From NCBI RefSeq assembly GCF_042453785.1, contig NC_091671.1, forward strand, positions 37,153,001 to 37,217,000: a DNA stretch of 64,000 nt, written 5' to 3'. Numbering within the stretch: position 1 is the stretch's first letter; every line of letters starts with the position of its first letter. Positions 31,641 to 47,804 of the stretch are shown piece by piece. The translations under genes and the position numbers were made by a program. Under the pieces are notes generated by a model. The model was not told the origin of the DNA, ran no database searches, and saw only the letters and a program-made list of their open reading frames with translations. The DNA is from Malus domestica. Taxonomy: Eukaryota; Streptophyta; Magnoliopsida; Rosales; Rosaceae.

Positions 31641-34600
31641 GCACAGTAAAAGGCCTTCTCATGTGTATCCTAAGCAGAACGGAGTGAGTGGTGGTGGTTC
31701 TGTGGTGATGTTTCGCCGGAAAATGGAGGCATTGGTGCGCCTGTGTGTCCTTGATTATATATCAGAATTCATAAACAAAGTCAGAGGAAAATTGATGATT
31801 ATTGAGCCAATATTGAATAATGGGTATAAGATTGAAACTTTTGGATGCTCAGCCTTGTTTCCAGATGAAAATAAGCATCCCAAAAAACAAAAACAAATCA
31901 TCTTAAACATAAACGTTTGTATTATCCACCTCAAATCGACAGGAGAACTCATATTGGAATTTCTATATACCTTCCAATTTTTCCTGTAACTTTTACCATC
32001 TCAGAATTCCTGAATAGGACATGGATTCTACAACATTAGATAAAACTATCTATACTACACATATGCAGATCAATTAAGATAAAATCAAGGTATGAAATAA
32101 ATCAATTTAGGGTTGGAAAATCACCTTCAAATTTCAGTGGAGAGAGAGTGAGCGAGAGTTTTAGAGCTGTACCTGTAGTGAGTGAGTGAGTGAGTGAGTG
32201 AGTGGGCGAGTGATGCTGAGACTGTGAAGAACACGGAGATGGGATCGAAGAAGATCAAGGATCTGCATCAATGGTGCTGAGATCCCCACTCTTCCCTTTC
32301 ATTCTCTCTCTGTCGCTCTGTCTCCCTCTCCCTCTCTCCCTCTCCCTCTCCTATCTCTATCTATATCTCCTTCAGCATGGCCTCCCAACTGCGAAACCCT
32401 CAGCGAGCGATCCTTACTCCTCCCTCTCCCACTCTCTCTTGACATCAAATATAGTGGCATTTCTTGGTGTACCTGAATATCTTTAATGTTCGATGAAACA
32501 TAATAAAATATATGACATCAGCATAATTAGTATAATTAGTTGAATTTATATTTATTATGACAAATAACTTATATTTTATTATAAAATATCCAAATATCCA
32601 AATATATTATGTAGATGAACATCATATATAATGTTCCAAATCTTAATTGGTGCACTCATCAAATGCACCAATGTAACATAATAAATCTATAAGTTCAAAA
32701 ATGGTTAAAGCAACGAAATATACCTATCACCCTGGTGGCTGTAAGCTACAACACCTGAGTTCCACCATGTAACCTTGTGTATAGCTGTGTAACTCGTGGT
32801 ACCAAAAGGGCTGCGAATGTTTAGAGATCTGATCAGAGAACCAAAACCAAAATCACCTAATCACCCAAGTTTCTGAAAATTCCAATGAAACTAAATCCTT
32901 TAGCAATACAGACAAATCCGAGGACCAAATACCATTAAATTGCCCGTTAAATATGCAAAGGCACACAAATTAAATGAGAAATGTAAAACATTTTGAATAA
33001 AAGAAATAGAAGAACGATCACAATAAGAGCTCCAAGAGGACATTTTAGAGACGAAATGACCTCAAAGGTTCAGAACACGCAGGTCAAATACCTTTAGTAA
33101 AATTCAATGATTTACCAATCTCACTACCAAAAAGGAACAGACAACACCAATCTAAGAAATAGGAACTTCTGGATTGAATCCAAAATCACATGGTCAATGA
33201 ATTTAATAAGCTTAGAGATTAGGTTGCTGAAAGATAATTGAAATTATAAAGAAACGAAAAATGGGGTAAAATTATACACATGGAAAGACAGTGAACCCCA
33301 AACCCTTATTTTCAAACTCAATATATTAGCCGTTTTTATCATGCAAACACATGAAAAACCAAAGTTGCTGATAATGTTTACAACGACAAACACATCACAA
33401 CTTGTTGTTCTCACAAGAAACACATGCTAAAGTCAATACATTTGGTTGTTTTTATTAAAGAACCAGGCTCAACTTAAGACATAACGATTGCACATTCCAC
33501 CATAACAACCGCAAATAAATATACCTCAAAAGCCAAAGGGCCAAGTGCTCTGTCCAACGATCCAAGTACCTGAAAATCGCAAACACAGCAAAGCCATTAA
33601 CACTAACTCACAGAACAGCAACGAAAATAACAGCTTAGAAACAACAATGAAAATCTATTTGCGCCAATCAAACACTGTTGGAACATGGATCATAGCAAAG
33701 GCACAACAATTAAACGATTAAAAACCACTAACTCAACCATTTTCTCGTGCAAACAAAATTGTCATCTGCATCCACTTTAAAACCATGCTTGTTCAACGAT
33801 AGAATCATACCAAACAGAAAGACTCAATCCATTGTTAACATCACCAACCATAATTCCCCACCAAAAAAAACACAGCTCCATACATTTGTCAGGAAATGAT
33901 CACAGTCGCTGCGAACCACAGATTACGCAACCGTAACACAACCAGATGAAACCTCAATCAAATTTTTTCTGATAACAAAATTATGGCTCGCCCTCAATTT
34001 AAAACCGCATGTACAAACCTCTGCTCTAATTTGTACATCACACACAACATACACATTTTAAAACAAAAAAGCACAATCATAAAACAACCAACAGAGTGAT
34101 AGCACCATCATCTGTGAACGGAAAAAAATCAGACGCATCATGTATTTTAGAGGAATAGATAACTGAGTATTTAATTCACACGATCACCACCAGAACAAAA
34201 CCCAAATTCCAGGCAGCCTTACCTATTGCTTTGCTCATCCTACCCCTCCCTCTCTCCTCCAATTTTTCCTTCCAGGAATAGATAACTGAGGAATAGACAA
34301 CCGGCAACATCTTTAGTTTGAATTAACCTAGTGTTGTAGAATCAGGCGATGAAAGAGCACCTTTAGTTTGGAGTAATAGCCTTGCTTTGAGTTCGGTTGG
34401 TTGTCTATCCAAGTCTCTGTCAGTAAGGAGTCTTCGGTCTTCTTATCGAAAAAGGTCCCTCATTAGACTTCTCGGCAAAGTAAGGTGTTTACTAAATTAT
34501 TCAGTGTTCAGCATATTGAAAGTCGAACCTTATTTGAACTTTGAAGTTACTAGCAGCCTTGTCTTCAGACTCTAGAACCTAGAGGCCGAGATGAGTCCCT

Positions 34601-35155
34601 TCCTCAGCCGTGATCACTCAGATACAAAAGTCAGCAGCGCATTCGACACCACAACCACGTTCATTTTACTCGTCGACCAAGCTCGGCCTGCGCGTCATGT
34701 AGGCTAAGTAGCTTTTAGGGTCAACAATATGTAATCAAGTAATTGCACGACAATACTTAATTGAGTTGTGATGCTGCCACAGTGATGTCCCATTTGTAAG
34801 TAAGTTCTTCACGGAGATTAAAAGCTTTGGCTATAAAAGTGAGCTACAACATAAATTCAACAAAATTGTTATTCGTACCACATTTGTACCATCTTTCTAT
34901 AAGATATGACCCATATGTATTGGTAGGTTCTATCTCTATTAAAAAGATGATACAAATGTGGTATAAAAAATGGTAGTAAGTGTATTATTACTCTAATTCA
35001 AGTTTTTTTTTCCCTATTCATGTTGGCTACTATACTTAACACTTTGCCTACGTATTTCAAATTTGCTATTTCGTATGATTTTCGCTGCGTTCTTAAATAA
35101 TTTTAACCGCAATTAGAAAGCAATCGTGAAGGCATCATACCTATGTATGATGCAG
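31641..35155. other. Unassigned stretch, possible decayed gene or retroelement sequence
   Basis: The interval includes a (GAGT)n run at about 32173..32202 and a CT-rich tract at 32300..32360. The plus strand from 32700 to 34200 is A/C-rich, as in introns of a minus-strand transcript. Intron similarity to the SRG1-like genes begins near 35020. I found no protein family and call no gene. Confidence 0.35.
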
Positions 35156-35351
35156 TCGGTAAACCACTGTGTGAGCTCTTCCTTGTTGGAGAAAATGAAG
35201 ACAGAAACTCAAAAGAGTTCTTCAACCTACCCATGGAAGAAAAGAAAAAGTTTTGGCGACAACCAGGAGACAATGAAGGTTTTGGACAAGCCTTTGTAGT
35301 TTCTGAAAACCAAAAACTCGATTGGTCTGACGTTTTCATCTTGACCACCTT
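35156..35351 (+). pseudogene. SRG1-like dioxygenase relic: exon 2 fragment
   Basis: After a retained TGCAG acceptor the sequence follows exon 2 of gene A (GGTAAACCA..., then [30 protein letters not shown]) and breaks off near LTTL. A 2-nt insertion (CTCAAAAGAG against CTCAAGAG) shifts the frame near 35210. Intron-like similarity precedes it from about 35020; no exon 3 follows. Confidence 0.8.
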
Positions 35352-35972
35352 GTTTGGACTAAAATTAAACAGTTGGCCTGTTGAAGGCCCAGCCTCTCAC
35401 TCATGTTTCTGCTGTTGGATATTTAACCTTAACAGGAATGAACAGTGAACGGCCCAAAGGTTTTGAAAACACTTTTGACATGAAAGCCTTTTACTTGGGC
35501 CATATATTAGTGAAGCGCACAATTTACATCGAGTGAAGGGAAAAGGGGCCTCTTTCCTCGCGTAACTGTATAAGTTTGCCTGACTGTGAGACCTACTTGT
35601 TGAACAGAGAAGAAAGTCGGCCACAGTGATCTAGGACTCCCGTGTGGAAGGGCTCTCGCTCAACGAATCAAAGGTATGCCGGGAATAACAAGCTGATGAC
35701 TCCTAAGAGCTCTCATCGACGCCCTCAAGCTTGGATAGTTTGGGCAATAGCATGATTTCAGTTATTCTACAAGTATCATTTGCCTTATCATTAGTCAATA
35801 TATATACAAGATTAGAAAACAAAGCTTTATTATTAATTACTATTATCCAACAGTGCATACACATAATTACAGAAGGCACAATTGGAAAGGAAAGAATTGG
35901 GATTACACAACCACTCCACCCTCCTCAAATCTAAAGACTCTCACGCCTCTTGAATCCCCACATTAAAACCAC
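35352..35972. other. Unassigned sequence between the exon 2 relic and the MAP kinase
   Basis: No recognised coding sequence. The last part (about 35890..35972) is probably the 3' UTR of the kinase gene. Confidence 0.4.
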
Positions 35973-40262
<4,290 letters not shown>

Positions 40263-40810
40263 CTTCTTCTTGCTCTTCTAGTAATCGAACAAAATTCGAA
40301 CTCCAAAAGAAAACGACGACTGATAAAGCTATAAATACAAAATCTTTGCACCAGGAAGAACAAGAAGAAGAAAATTAAACTATCCACATTTGCCCCAGTC
40401 CGAACGACGAGCCCAAAGTCCGTTCTAGCACAAACACATACACCACCAACCTCCTCTCTTATCCAAATCCACACCCTCCCCTCAATTCCCCAATTTCCAC
40501 AGATCCAGCAATCACAAAATCAACCCCAAATTCAGAAATTTCAACACGAATTGAAAGGAAACCCTAGAAACTTTGGAAAAATCCAATTTCCAAACCCCCC
40601 GGGATTGCTCGAAATTTGAAATTGGAAACCCTAGGCTCTCTTTGGGAACGAGAGATCCCGTAGGGCGGCGGTGGCGGCGTCGGATCGGAGAGAAGCGGAA
40701 GGGAATTCAAAGAAAAGGAAGAGATAGAGAGAGAGATGATCGTCGTCGTCGTCGTCGTCGTTTTTTGATTTAATTGATAATTTTGATTTGTTCGATTTAT
40801 CCACCACAAC
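40263..40810 (-). promoter_or_regulatory. 5' leader and promoter side of the MPK20-like gene
   Basis: This is sequence upstream of the start codon, with a (CGT)n microsatellite at about 40740..40762 and a purine-rich stretch (minus-strand CT-rich) typical of a plant 5' UTR. The transcription start cannot be placed from sequence alone. Confidence 0.45.
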
Positions 40811-41745
40811 GGACTTTTTTTTTATATTTTTAAATTTGTCCGTCCAATACTGTTAGATTAACTCCATGGAGCTTTCCCCTGACAATCCACTGTTGAATCC
40901 ACCATTTTGAACAGTAACTGCCTTAAATGAATAGTAACTGTCATTAATGAACAGTAATTGTCATTTGCATCTCCACCCTTGGAGCCCTCCCCCAGACAAT
41001 AGGCAATAAAATATTAGTTTTTTTTAATTTTTATTCAAATAATTAATCTCTTCCGTTGGATTTAAAAATTTTGAATTCCAACACTCCAGATTGTGCCACG
41101 TGTCACAACGGCAACTTTTCTTAATTTTAAAACTATTTTTTCTTTATTTATAAAGCATATTAATATCGATCGTTGATCTCAGATCGAACGGTTGATATTA
41201 AATCAGATTTTTTTTATTTTTTTTACCGTTGAGATCCAACGGTCCAAATGAAGGAGCCGTTGAGATCGAACAGACCGTGGGAAGCCACGTGGCTTCCCAA
41301 CAGTAACTGTGAAAAGCTGTAAAGCTGCCTGTTTTTCTGAAAAGTTGTCGGGCGACGCGCCCCCACGCGCGAGTGGGGTGCACGCGCCTGACTGAAAAAA
41401 TTAAAAAATGGGCTTGGAGCTCGGGCTCCGGGGCTGTCACAAATTGACAGGCCCCCTGCTCGGGCCTTCTCCACGAGCTCGGCCCCTTGTGGCTGGACCC
41501 AGTTGACAGGCCCTCAGGCCTTTTGTTCTCGCCTGTCCCCCAGCCAATTGACATGGCTGGAAGTGCTCTTAGTGTTACTGATGGCGCACGCGTCAGTGGC
41601 CGTATTCGTAATTCTTTCAGATACTATGCCTCTTTCGGTCATTTAACCATAGAGAATAATAAATTCCAGCTTATCCAATTTGAAATTAATTATGGACCAA
41701 GAGGAGATTTTTTTTTTTCTCACACACAATATTGTTTGCTTTTGA
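40811..41745. other. Unassigned repeat-like sequence
   Basis: There are several short internal repeats (AACAGTAACTG / AATAGTAACTGTC near 40910..40965; TTGACAGGCCC near 41436 and 41500). The base composition (GC-rich 41280..41560) resembles a non-autonomous transposon. Ends and TSD were not resolved. Confidence 0.35.
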
Positions 41746-41746
41746 G

Positions 41747-42056
41747 ATAATTGGAGCAATGGATTCTCAACTTTAGCTCAATTTAAGCTTTGATTGTTGA
41801 ACTAAAAACTCGTTAGCGTTGGTCCCTGAACTTGTAATAACGTAGAGCAATGGTCCTTTTAGCTAACTCTATTAGAATTTCTATCCATTTTTTTTTCCCT
41901 TTTTAAACCCTTTAATTTGGATGGAAGTTTTAACGGAGTTTGCTAAAAAGACAATTGCTCCACATTATAACAAGTTCAAGAACAATACTCACATATTTTA
42001 AGTTCAATGACTAAGGCTCTAATTGAACCAAAGTTCAGGATCATTGCTCAAATTTT
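41747..42056. mobile_element. Short TIR element resembling the MULE-type MITE family
   Basis: Left GGAGCAATGGATTCTCAACTT and right AGTTCAGGATCATTGCTC form an imperfect inverted repeat. The text of the arms (alternating GGTCCCTGAACTT and GCAATGGTCC units) is like the element at 6745..7120. TSD not clear. Confidence 0.5.
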
Positions 42057-42343
42057 TTCTTCCTTTTTATAATATATGTAGCTGAGTACGTAGTAATCAA
42101 CTTGCCCTGTATATCAAGTCATAGGTGATTAATTTGTGTATTGAAGTTGCCGGAAGAATAAGGTCACCAATTCAAATCTTAATTCATCTTGATCGTCATC
42201 TAGTTGGCCGGCCGCCAAAGTCATAGTATCCACAACTAGTATATAGTAAGTTGCAACATGACTTTCCTGGACCAATACGTTGTTTTCATGCATTGCTGTT
42301 TCTGTTTCAACCTCTACACACCTCACAAATTACCAATGTATAT

Positions 42344-42388
<45 letters not shown>

Positions 42389-42937
42389 CACTCGAGGAAG
42401 CAGATTGTCAAATTCTTGGAGGTTGGCGTAGTGATGATCGTCATGGTCGTATATGTACGGACATCCGTACACATTCATGCACAAAACTACAACCAACGTC
42501 GACATATTACTACAACCAACGTCGACGTATTCTATATGCACACAGTAGGGCTGACGAAATAGAACTAAACACACTCAATGGGAAAGTTTCTTGCCCATCA
42601 AATATATGTCAAAGACAAGCATTGGTTACAAACATCAACCGATCCAGGGTTTATGCAAACACACAACTATTACAATTTGAAGCTCATATTACACAATAGA
42701 GTGTCTTATGTATATCAACTCACTCAGGGGGAGAAATTAGAAAATTAGTTTACTAGGGCACAATTAATTAAGTAGCAGCATACGCATAGCTCTATCTATC
42801 CAATAATAGTGTGTATCCTCAAAATTGTTTTCTAGTTTTTTTTTATGAGGTATTTCGTTAAGTATTTGGTCGATCCATACCACTGTGTGCTTAGCGTACA
42901 CTCCCACCCTTTAATACTACTCTTTTATTTGTGTCTT
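42057..42937. other. Intergenic stretch with a (CT)n microsatellite
   Basis: (CT)n lies at 42349..42385, and near 42490..42527 the block ACAACCAACGTCGACRTATT is tandemly repeated. No gene recognised. Confidence 0.45.
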
Positions 42938-42949
42938 TAGGTCAATATT

Positions 42950-43115
42950 TTTTTTAGCACAACGATACATTTTACACTAAGGGGAAGGGGGAGATCGGCT
43001 AAACCACATAATGGGCAACCTAATTTGGTATCAAATTCGCCATCCACGAGATTCGAACCTAAGACCTCTCAATTACAAGGGCATAGAAATACCACTAGAC
43101 CATAATACTAAGTGC
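42950..43115 (-). mobile_element. tRNA-derived SINE, 166 bp
   Basis: On the minus strand the element has a box A TGGTCTAGTGG and a box B GGTTCGAATC at tRNA-like spacing, then a SINE body ending TGTATCGTTGTGCTAAAAAA. The flanks are a near-perfect 12-bp target duplication: TAGGTCAATATT (42938..42949) and TAGGTCAGTATT (43116..43127). It looks tRNA-like but is not a tRNA gene. Confidence 0.85.
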
Positions 43116-44439
43116 TAGGTCAGTATTGTTATGATCAATAAAACAATACGTATAGAGTCGGGAGCCATAATTTATAAGAAGATTGGGAGGAGGAGGGTTA
43201 ACGCGTCCTTTTCATTTCAAGTATAAAATGATACAAAAAAAACTTGTTAAATACGACGCTAAAAACTCGTCTTGTAAACTCATGAAAGCGTCGTTTAAGC
43301 ATTTTAACTACGGTCATGCAACGCTTGTGATCGTGTCGCAACTGCTTTGATGGTGGAATTAAACAAAGTATTTGGGACATGTTTGACACGTCATAAATGC
43401 TTTTATCCGTGCAATTTTTTTGCTGAAAATACAAAATGGCTAGAAATGATATTTGTTCAGTGAAAGATTGGGTTGCAATTTATAATCTTATTCGCAATCA
43501 TCCTAAGTTCAAAAGTAAAATAATATATGAATCAAAGAATTGTGCTTTAGAATTCCTAATAACATTGAAAATACACCATCCGCATATCCCAATACATAAT
43601 CCTACTAGAGTCAAATATAAATAATCTAGTCCCAAAAGTTATGAACATTTTTTTTTATTTCAAATATGCTCCAACATAGTTCAAGAGTTTAATTATGATC
43701 CAGACTCTTCATCACAATTTCCATGCAAACCTGAAAAATAAGAATTACACAACCATCAATAACATGTTTCAATTAAAAGTTTAATCTTTAGTATAATGTT
43801 TTCTTCAAACCTTTTATGAAAGCAATTGTTTCTATGCTTCTGGGTCTAATTGAGGTTGCTGCTCATTACTCCCATATGTTTCTTGCTGATGGCTTGATGT
43901 ATTTAGAGCCTATATTTAATACCAAAACGACGAATAGAAATCAAAATTGCTCAAAATTTCACACTAATTTATTCTAATAAATTGAAAAGAGAACAAAATC
44001 ACATTCAAATGTATATACATTTCCACTTTCGCTTGGTGATGTGTTAACATGGAAACCAATATGAGTCATCATGAGATGGAGTTTCAAATTGACTTCACTA
44101 TACTTGGATCGGAGATCTTCAATTTTAGATTCATGCTTAGCCTTAAGATCATCTATCCCAGTCTTATATTCTCTTTCTACCTCATCTTATATGGTGTCCT
44201 CATTAACGTCGAAAGATCTTGAACTTGAGATGGAGTTATATCTATTCCATACATGCGAACACGTCCATGTGCATCAAGTCCTATAACTCTAGTAAGCACC
44301 TCATTTTGATAATCCTCATCTTGCTCATGCTCTTCCCTTTCTTCCAAGCATTGATTAAATTGATTCTACAAAACATGACACAACCAGTTCAAATGACCAA
44401 AAGATAAAATTAATGCACAACCTAACTAATCAAAACAAT

Positions 44440-44683
44440 TGATATCAGAGTGCAGAATGAACAAGACTAACAAAATAATAAGAATATTATTAAACTAACT
44501 GAGAATGCCGAAATGGCTACAAAACGCTAAGAGACTATATTGTGAATGACTTGATAATTCTACGAGCTACAAAGCATCATATATATAGAGAACTAACCTA
44601 GCCCTAATAAGCAAGAAAATGAAACCCTAATACTAACGGGCTAAGCCCAAATTCAAACAATAAAATAATCCTAAATTCCAACA
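44440..44683 (-). repeat. 3' LTR of the TRIM-like element (minus strand)
   Basis: Plus-strand copy begins TGATATCAGAG and ends CCAACA; preceded on the minus strand by the purine tract. Confidence 0.8.
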
Positions 44684-44742
44684 CCCCTCGTCAAACTCAT
44701 GGCGGTACACGTCATGAGTTTGCCAACAAGCAGATGCAGATG

Positions 44743-44829
44743 CAAGCTCCGTTAGGCGGACAAGACAAGACAAGCTCTGTTAGGCGGACACGACAAGGTA
44801 AGCTCCGTTAGGCGGACACGACAAGGCAA
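44743..44829. repeat. About 29-bp tandem repeats, three copies
   Basis: The unit AAGCTCCGTTAGGCGGACAC followed by GACAAGG occurs three times in a row inside the TRIM-like element, next to its 3' LTR. Confidence 0.8.
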
Positions 44830-45036
44830 GCGGGCAATCAAGCGAACAAACGAACAATCCAAGTGAGCAGGCGAGCAAACAAGCAATTCCAGCAATCAAC
44901 AAATTTTTATCACTCGAGTGGTCACAATTCCAAACAGGCCAACCAACAATTCCTGCAGGCCAAAAACAAACATCCAAAAATAATTTCTTTTTTTCTTATT
45001 TTTTTCTCCTTTTTTTTTCTTTTCTCCTTCTGCAAT

Positions 45037-45182
45037 ATCCTTGGCCCGTGGAATATGACGGATGTCCTGATCTTCTTTGCCTTCTTCTTGAAAGCAGGGC
45101 CTGATTTCACAGCCTTGGCAGTCTTCAAGGCTTGGGCCTTGGGTTCACTTTTCTTCGTGCTATCAACTTTAGCGGGGGCCAT
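45037..45182 (-). pseudogene. RPL23A: Captured fragment of ribosomal protein L23A (uL23) gene
   Basis: From an ATG at 45182 the minus strand encodes [20 protein letters not shown] and continues with [20 protein letters not shown] and FHGPR. This is the N-terminal extension of plant cytosolic RPL23A nearly residue for residue. After about 49 residues the similarity ends in a lysine-rich, T-rich junk sequence. The rRNA-binding core of uL23 is absent, so no ribosomal function is possible. The frame is open through an upstream leader (to 45206). The fragment lies wholly inside the TRIM-like element. Confidence 0.85.
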
Positions 45183-45498
45183 TGCTCCAAGCTCTGCGGG
45201 AAACAATCCTACCTGAAGACAAAGAGCAGCTGCGGCCGAGGTGTAGGGTTTCCTGATTGCAGCGGCAACATGAGTAGATGGTGATTGGGTGCGATGATGT
45301 TGGGTCAGGTACGGCGGTGATGCGGGTTGGGTTTCGATGAAAATTGCAGAGATGACATCGAGTTCAGACTACGACCTTTTTTGTTTTTTTCAAACTAAAC
45401 CAACGAAAATCTAAACAACGAACAAGACGGACAAACAAACTGATATGAATCAAGGGCAGATTAAATCCCGAAGGATCAAACCTGCTCTAATACCAAAT

Positions 45499-45743
45499 TG
45501 AATATCAGAGTGTGGAACGAACAAGACTAATAAAATAATAAGAATATTATTAAACTAACTGAGAATGCCGAAACAGCTATAAAACCCTAAGAGACTACAT
45601 TGTGAATGACTTGATAATTCTACGAGCTACAAAGCATTATATATATAGAGAACTAATCTAACCCTAATAAGTAAGAAAATGAAACCCTAATACTAACGGG
45701 CTAAGCCCCAATTCAAACAATAAAATAATCCTAAATTCCAACA
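45499..45743 (-). repeat. 5' LTR of the TRIM-like element (minus strand)
   Basis: Plus-strand copy begins TGAATATCAGAG and ends CCAACA. The primer-binding site lies directly inside it. Confidence 0.8.
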
Positions 45744-46065
45744 AAAAACGATGTGAATAAGCAAACTTTTTCCTATACTTTGAGTGAAAAATATATAAAT
45801 TAACTAATACTTACAATAATGCTGCCACTTTCCTCATCAAAAAGGTCTCTATGGTCATTCTTTGTTTTCTTTGTTCTTGTTTTTATAAACATGCTCAGTC
45901 GATCCGTTGTCTCTCCCTTCTCTCTCATCTTAAGAGCACACAATGTTTAATCGAGTTAGTAATGAAAATTGTTAAATGAAGAAAATAAAAGCTTTCCAGC
46001 ATTCCAGCATGCTATATTCAAATTGGACCTGCTTCAAAATTATACCATTCTAGTTTTCCAGCATG

Positions 46066-46105
<40 letters not shown>

Positions 46106-46408
46106 TAAAACATTCATTGTCAACCAAAATTCTATGAAATTATCAGTTTAACCCTCTAATTAAAACAGAACATGAATAAGAAATATGGGGCAGAAATGTA
46201 ATTTCACAAAACCAAATTTTGTTGTTTCTTTTTTTTCAAAGCCTCACCTACATGTAATCTTTACATATCTCTAAATATAAAAAAAATTAAAAAAAAAAAC
46301 TTCCCACTCCCACATTCTCTCACTCCTTCCACTCTCCTTCTATTTCAAAAACAAAAAACAAAAACAAAAAAAAAAAAAAATTCTCACACAATTTGTGTGT
46401 GCCCATAT
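46066..46408 (+). mobile_element. Non-autonomous Helitron copy, 3' end at 46408
   Basis: The element seems to start at TCTATATATATATA and ends with hairpin CACACAATTTGTGTGTG, then CCCATATGCTAG followed by T. It matches the minus-strand copy at 1762..2036 throughout. The 5' boundary is approximate because of the (TA)n run at 46073..46100. Confidence 0.65.
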
Positions 46409-47759
46409 GCTAGTGTGTGTGTATAAATATATACATCCCCCTGCTTGTATTAGTATTGGTCCTATTATTTTAATTATTATCACTTATTACTCATTGCAAA
46501 TTATCTATTCTAAAATTGAGGAGGGATTTGACTGTAGCTTAGCTACAGTCAAACGTTTGCCATCCAATTTCACCTTATTTACAAGAAACCCATTACATTT
46601 GGGCTGGTATTGGGGCTGAGTTGTTTTGGGCTGCTCATGATGCTTGCCCTGGGCTTTCTCATTTGCTGGTGTGAGCCCGGCCCTTTGGGACTCTAAATGA
46701 CGAGAGTGCCTATCTGCCCTTCAGATCGCACCATCAGGATTACAAGTTAAAGGGGTGGAGTCGTCATTTCGTTCTTGGGGGTTTCAGAGGTAATGGGGTT
46801 AGGTTGTTCCACTTCCCATCATTTCTTTCTTCTTTCTTCAAGCTTGCCGTGACACAGAGACAGAGGCAGAGAGATGTGACACAGAGACAGATAGATAGGG
46901 ACAGATAGAGAGAGAGACGGAGAGGGGAAGGGAGAGGGGAGAGGTAATGGGGTTAGGTTGTTCCACTTCCCATCATTTCTTTCTTCTTTCTTCAACCTTG
47001 CCGTGACACAGAGACAAAGGCAGAGAGCCGTTACACAGAGACAGATAGATAGGGACAGATAGAGAGAGAGAGACGGAGAGGGAAAGGGAGAGGGGAGAGG
47101 TAAGGGTCTGGATGACTGCCCGTCCATGCTTCAGATCGCAGAGAGAGAGAGAGAGAGCGAGAGAGCAAGAGGGAGGGGTCGGGATCACTGTTCATTTTCT
47201 GTTGCATTGTCAGATAAGTGTTGTTTCAGATTACATTTTGTACCAAATTTTTACTTCTTTTATCATTTCTTGCATTTATGGTTGCGTGCATGTGGTGATT
47301 GAAAGGTCAAAAAAATTTGCAGATATTTTTTCCATGTTTGGTTAGGTTAGGGTTTTGTATTTTTTTAATCGATTTGGGCATTTTCTGGGTCTCTATATAC
47401 TTGGTTGCTTTTGGGTTTTTCATCTCATTCTCGGTTTCTCTCTGTCAAAATTTTTTCCAAGGTTCGTTCTTTAACTTTTTTTTGCGTTTTCAAAATTTTC
47501 ATCTGAGCTTTGCCATTCGTGTTTAATTTTCTATTATTTTGTTGAATTGGATTTTATTCAATGGGGTTAGTGAACTAAAAGTGCAATTGGGTTTGTTTTG
47601 GTTTTGAAGCTCAGACTCTTACATATTTGAAAGTTGAATCTAAGCCTTTCAAAACCTTTGTAAACGTGCTGTCAATTGTAAGGTATTCTGTGCAACAGAG
47701 CTTGATATCAATTTTGGGGTCAGTCTTGATTGAATGGGATCTCTGTGTGTAATTGTAAT

Positions 47760-47804
<45 letters not shown>

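Larger units (their letters stand above)
44440..45743 (-). mobile_element. TRIM-like LTR element carrying an RPL23A fragment
   Basis: Direct terminal repeats of 244 bp (44440..44683) and 245 bp (45499..45743) differ at roughly 14 positions plus an indel. On the minus strand the left LTR is followed by a primer-binding site TGGTATTAGAGCAGG (45495..45481), very close to the initiator tRNA-Met complement. A purine tract ACGAGGGG (44691..44684) precedes the other LTR. There is no Gag or Pol. The interior of about 815 bp holds a ribosomal protein gene fragment and short tandem repeats. The TSD is not clean. The lack of coding and small size fit a TRIM, although LTRs of 245 bp are at the long side. 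Confidence 0.8.
43690..45930 (-). pseudogene. En/Spm (CACTA) transposase-type protein, C-terminal exons, interrupted
   Basis: Minus-strand exon-like pieces: 45930..45815 reads MREKGETTDRLSMF...DLFDEESGS and ends at a GT donor. About 44370..44070 reads NQFNQCLEEREEHEQ, then the family signature RVIGLDAHGRVRMYGI. A last piece lies near 43740..43690. These match the C-terminal half of the plant Ptta/En/Spm transposase family (Transposase_24 type). Internal stops (for example near 44190 and 44090) mark decay. A TRIM-like element sits in the intron between the first two pieces. The N-terminal half lies 14 kb away at 60060..60710, beyond the Helitrons. Confidence 0.7.

Noticed and set aside
33524..34238. 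Minus-strand mini-exons with GT-AG-like borders (ATG at 34238, second piece 33569..33524)
   Set aside because: Joined they give only about 19 codons before a stop, with no recognised family. Possibly a non-coding transcript, but unsupported.
43045..43115. tRNA gene suggested by box A and box B on the minus strand
   Set aside because: No cloverleaf or anticodon stem could be drawn, and the segment continues into a body with an A-rich end between 12-bp target repeats. It is a SINE.
44684..45498. Reading the RPL23A piece as a real ribosomal protein gene
   Set aside because: Only the N-terminal extension is present, followed by unrelated sequence, and LTRs with primer site and purine tract enclose it.
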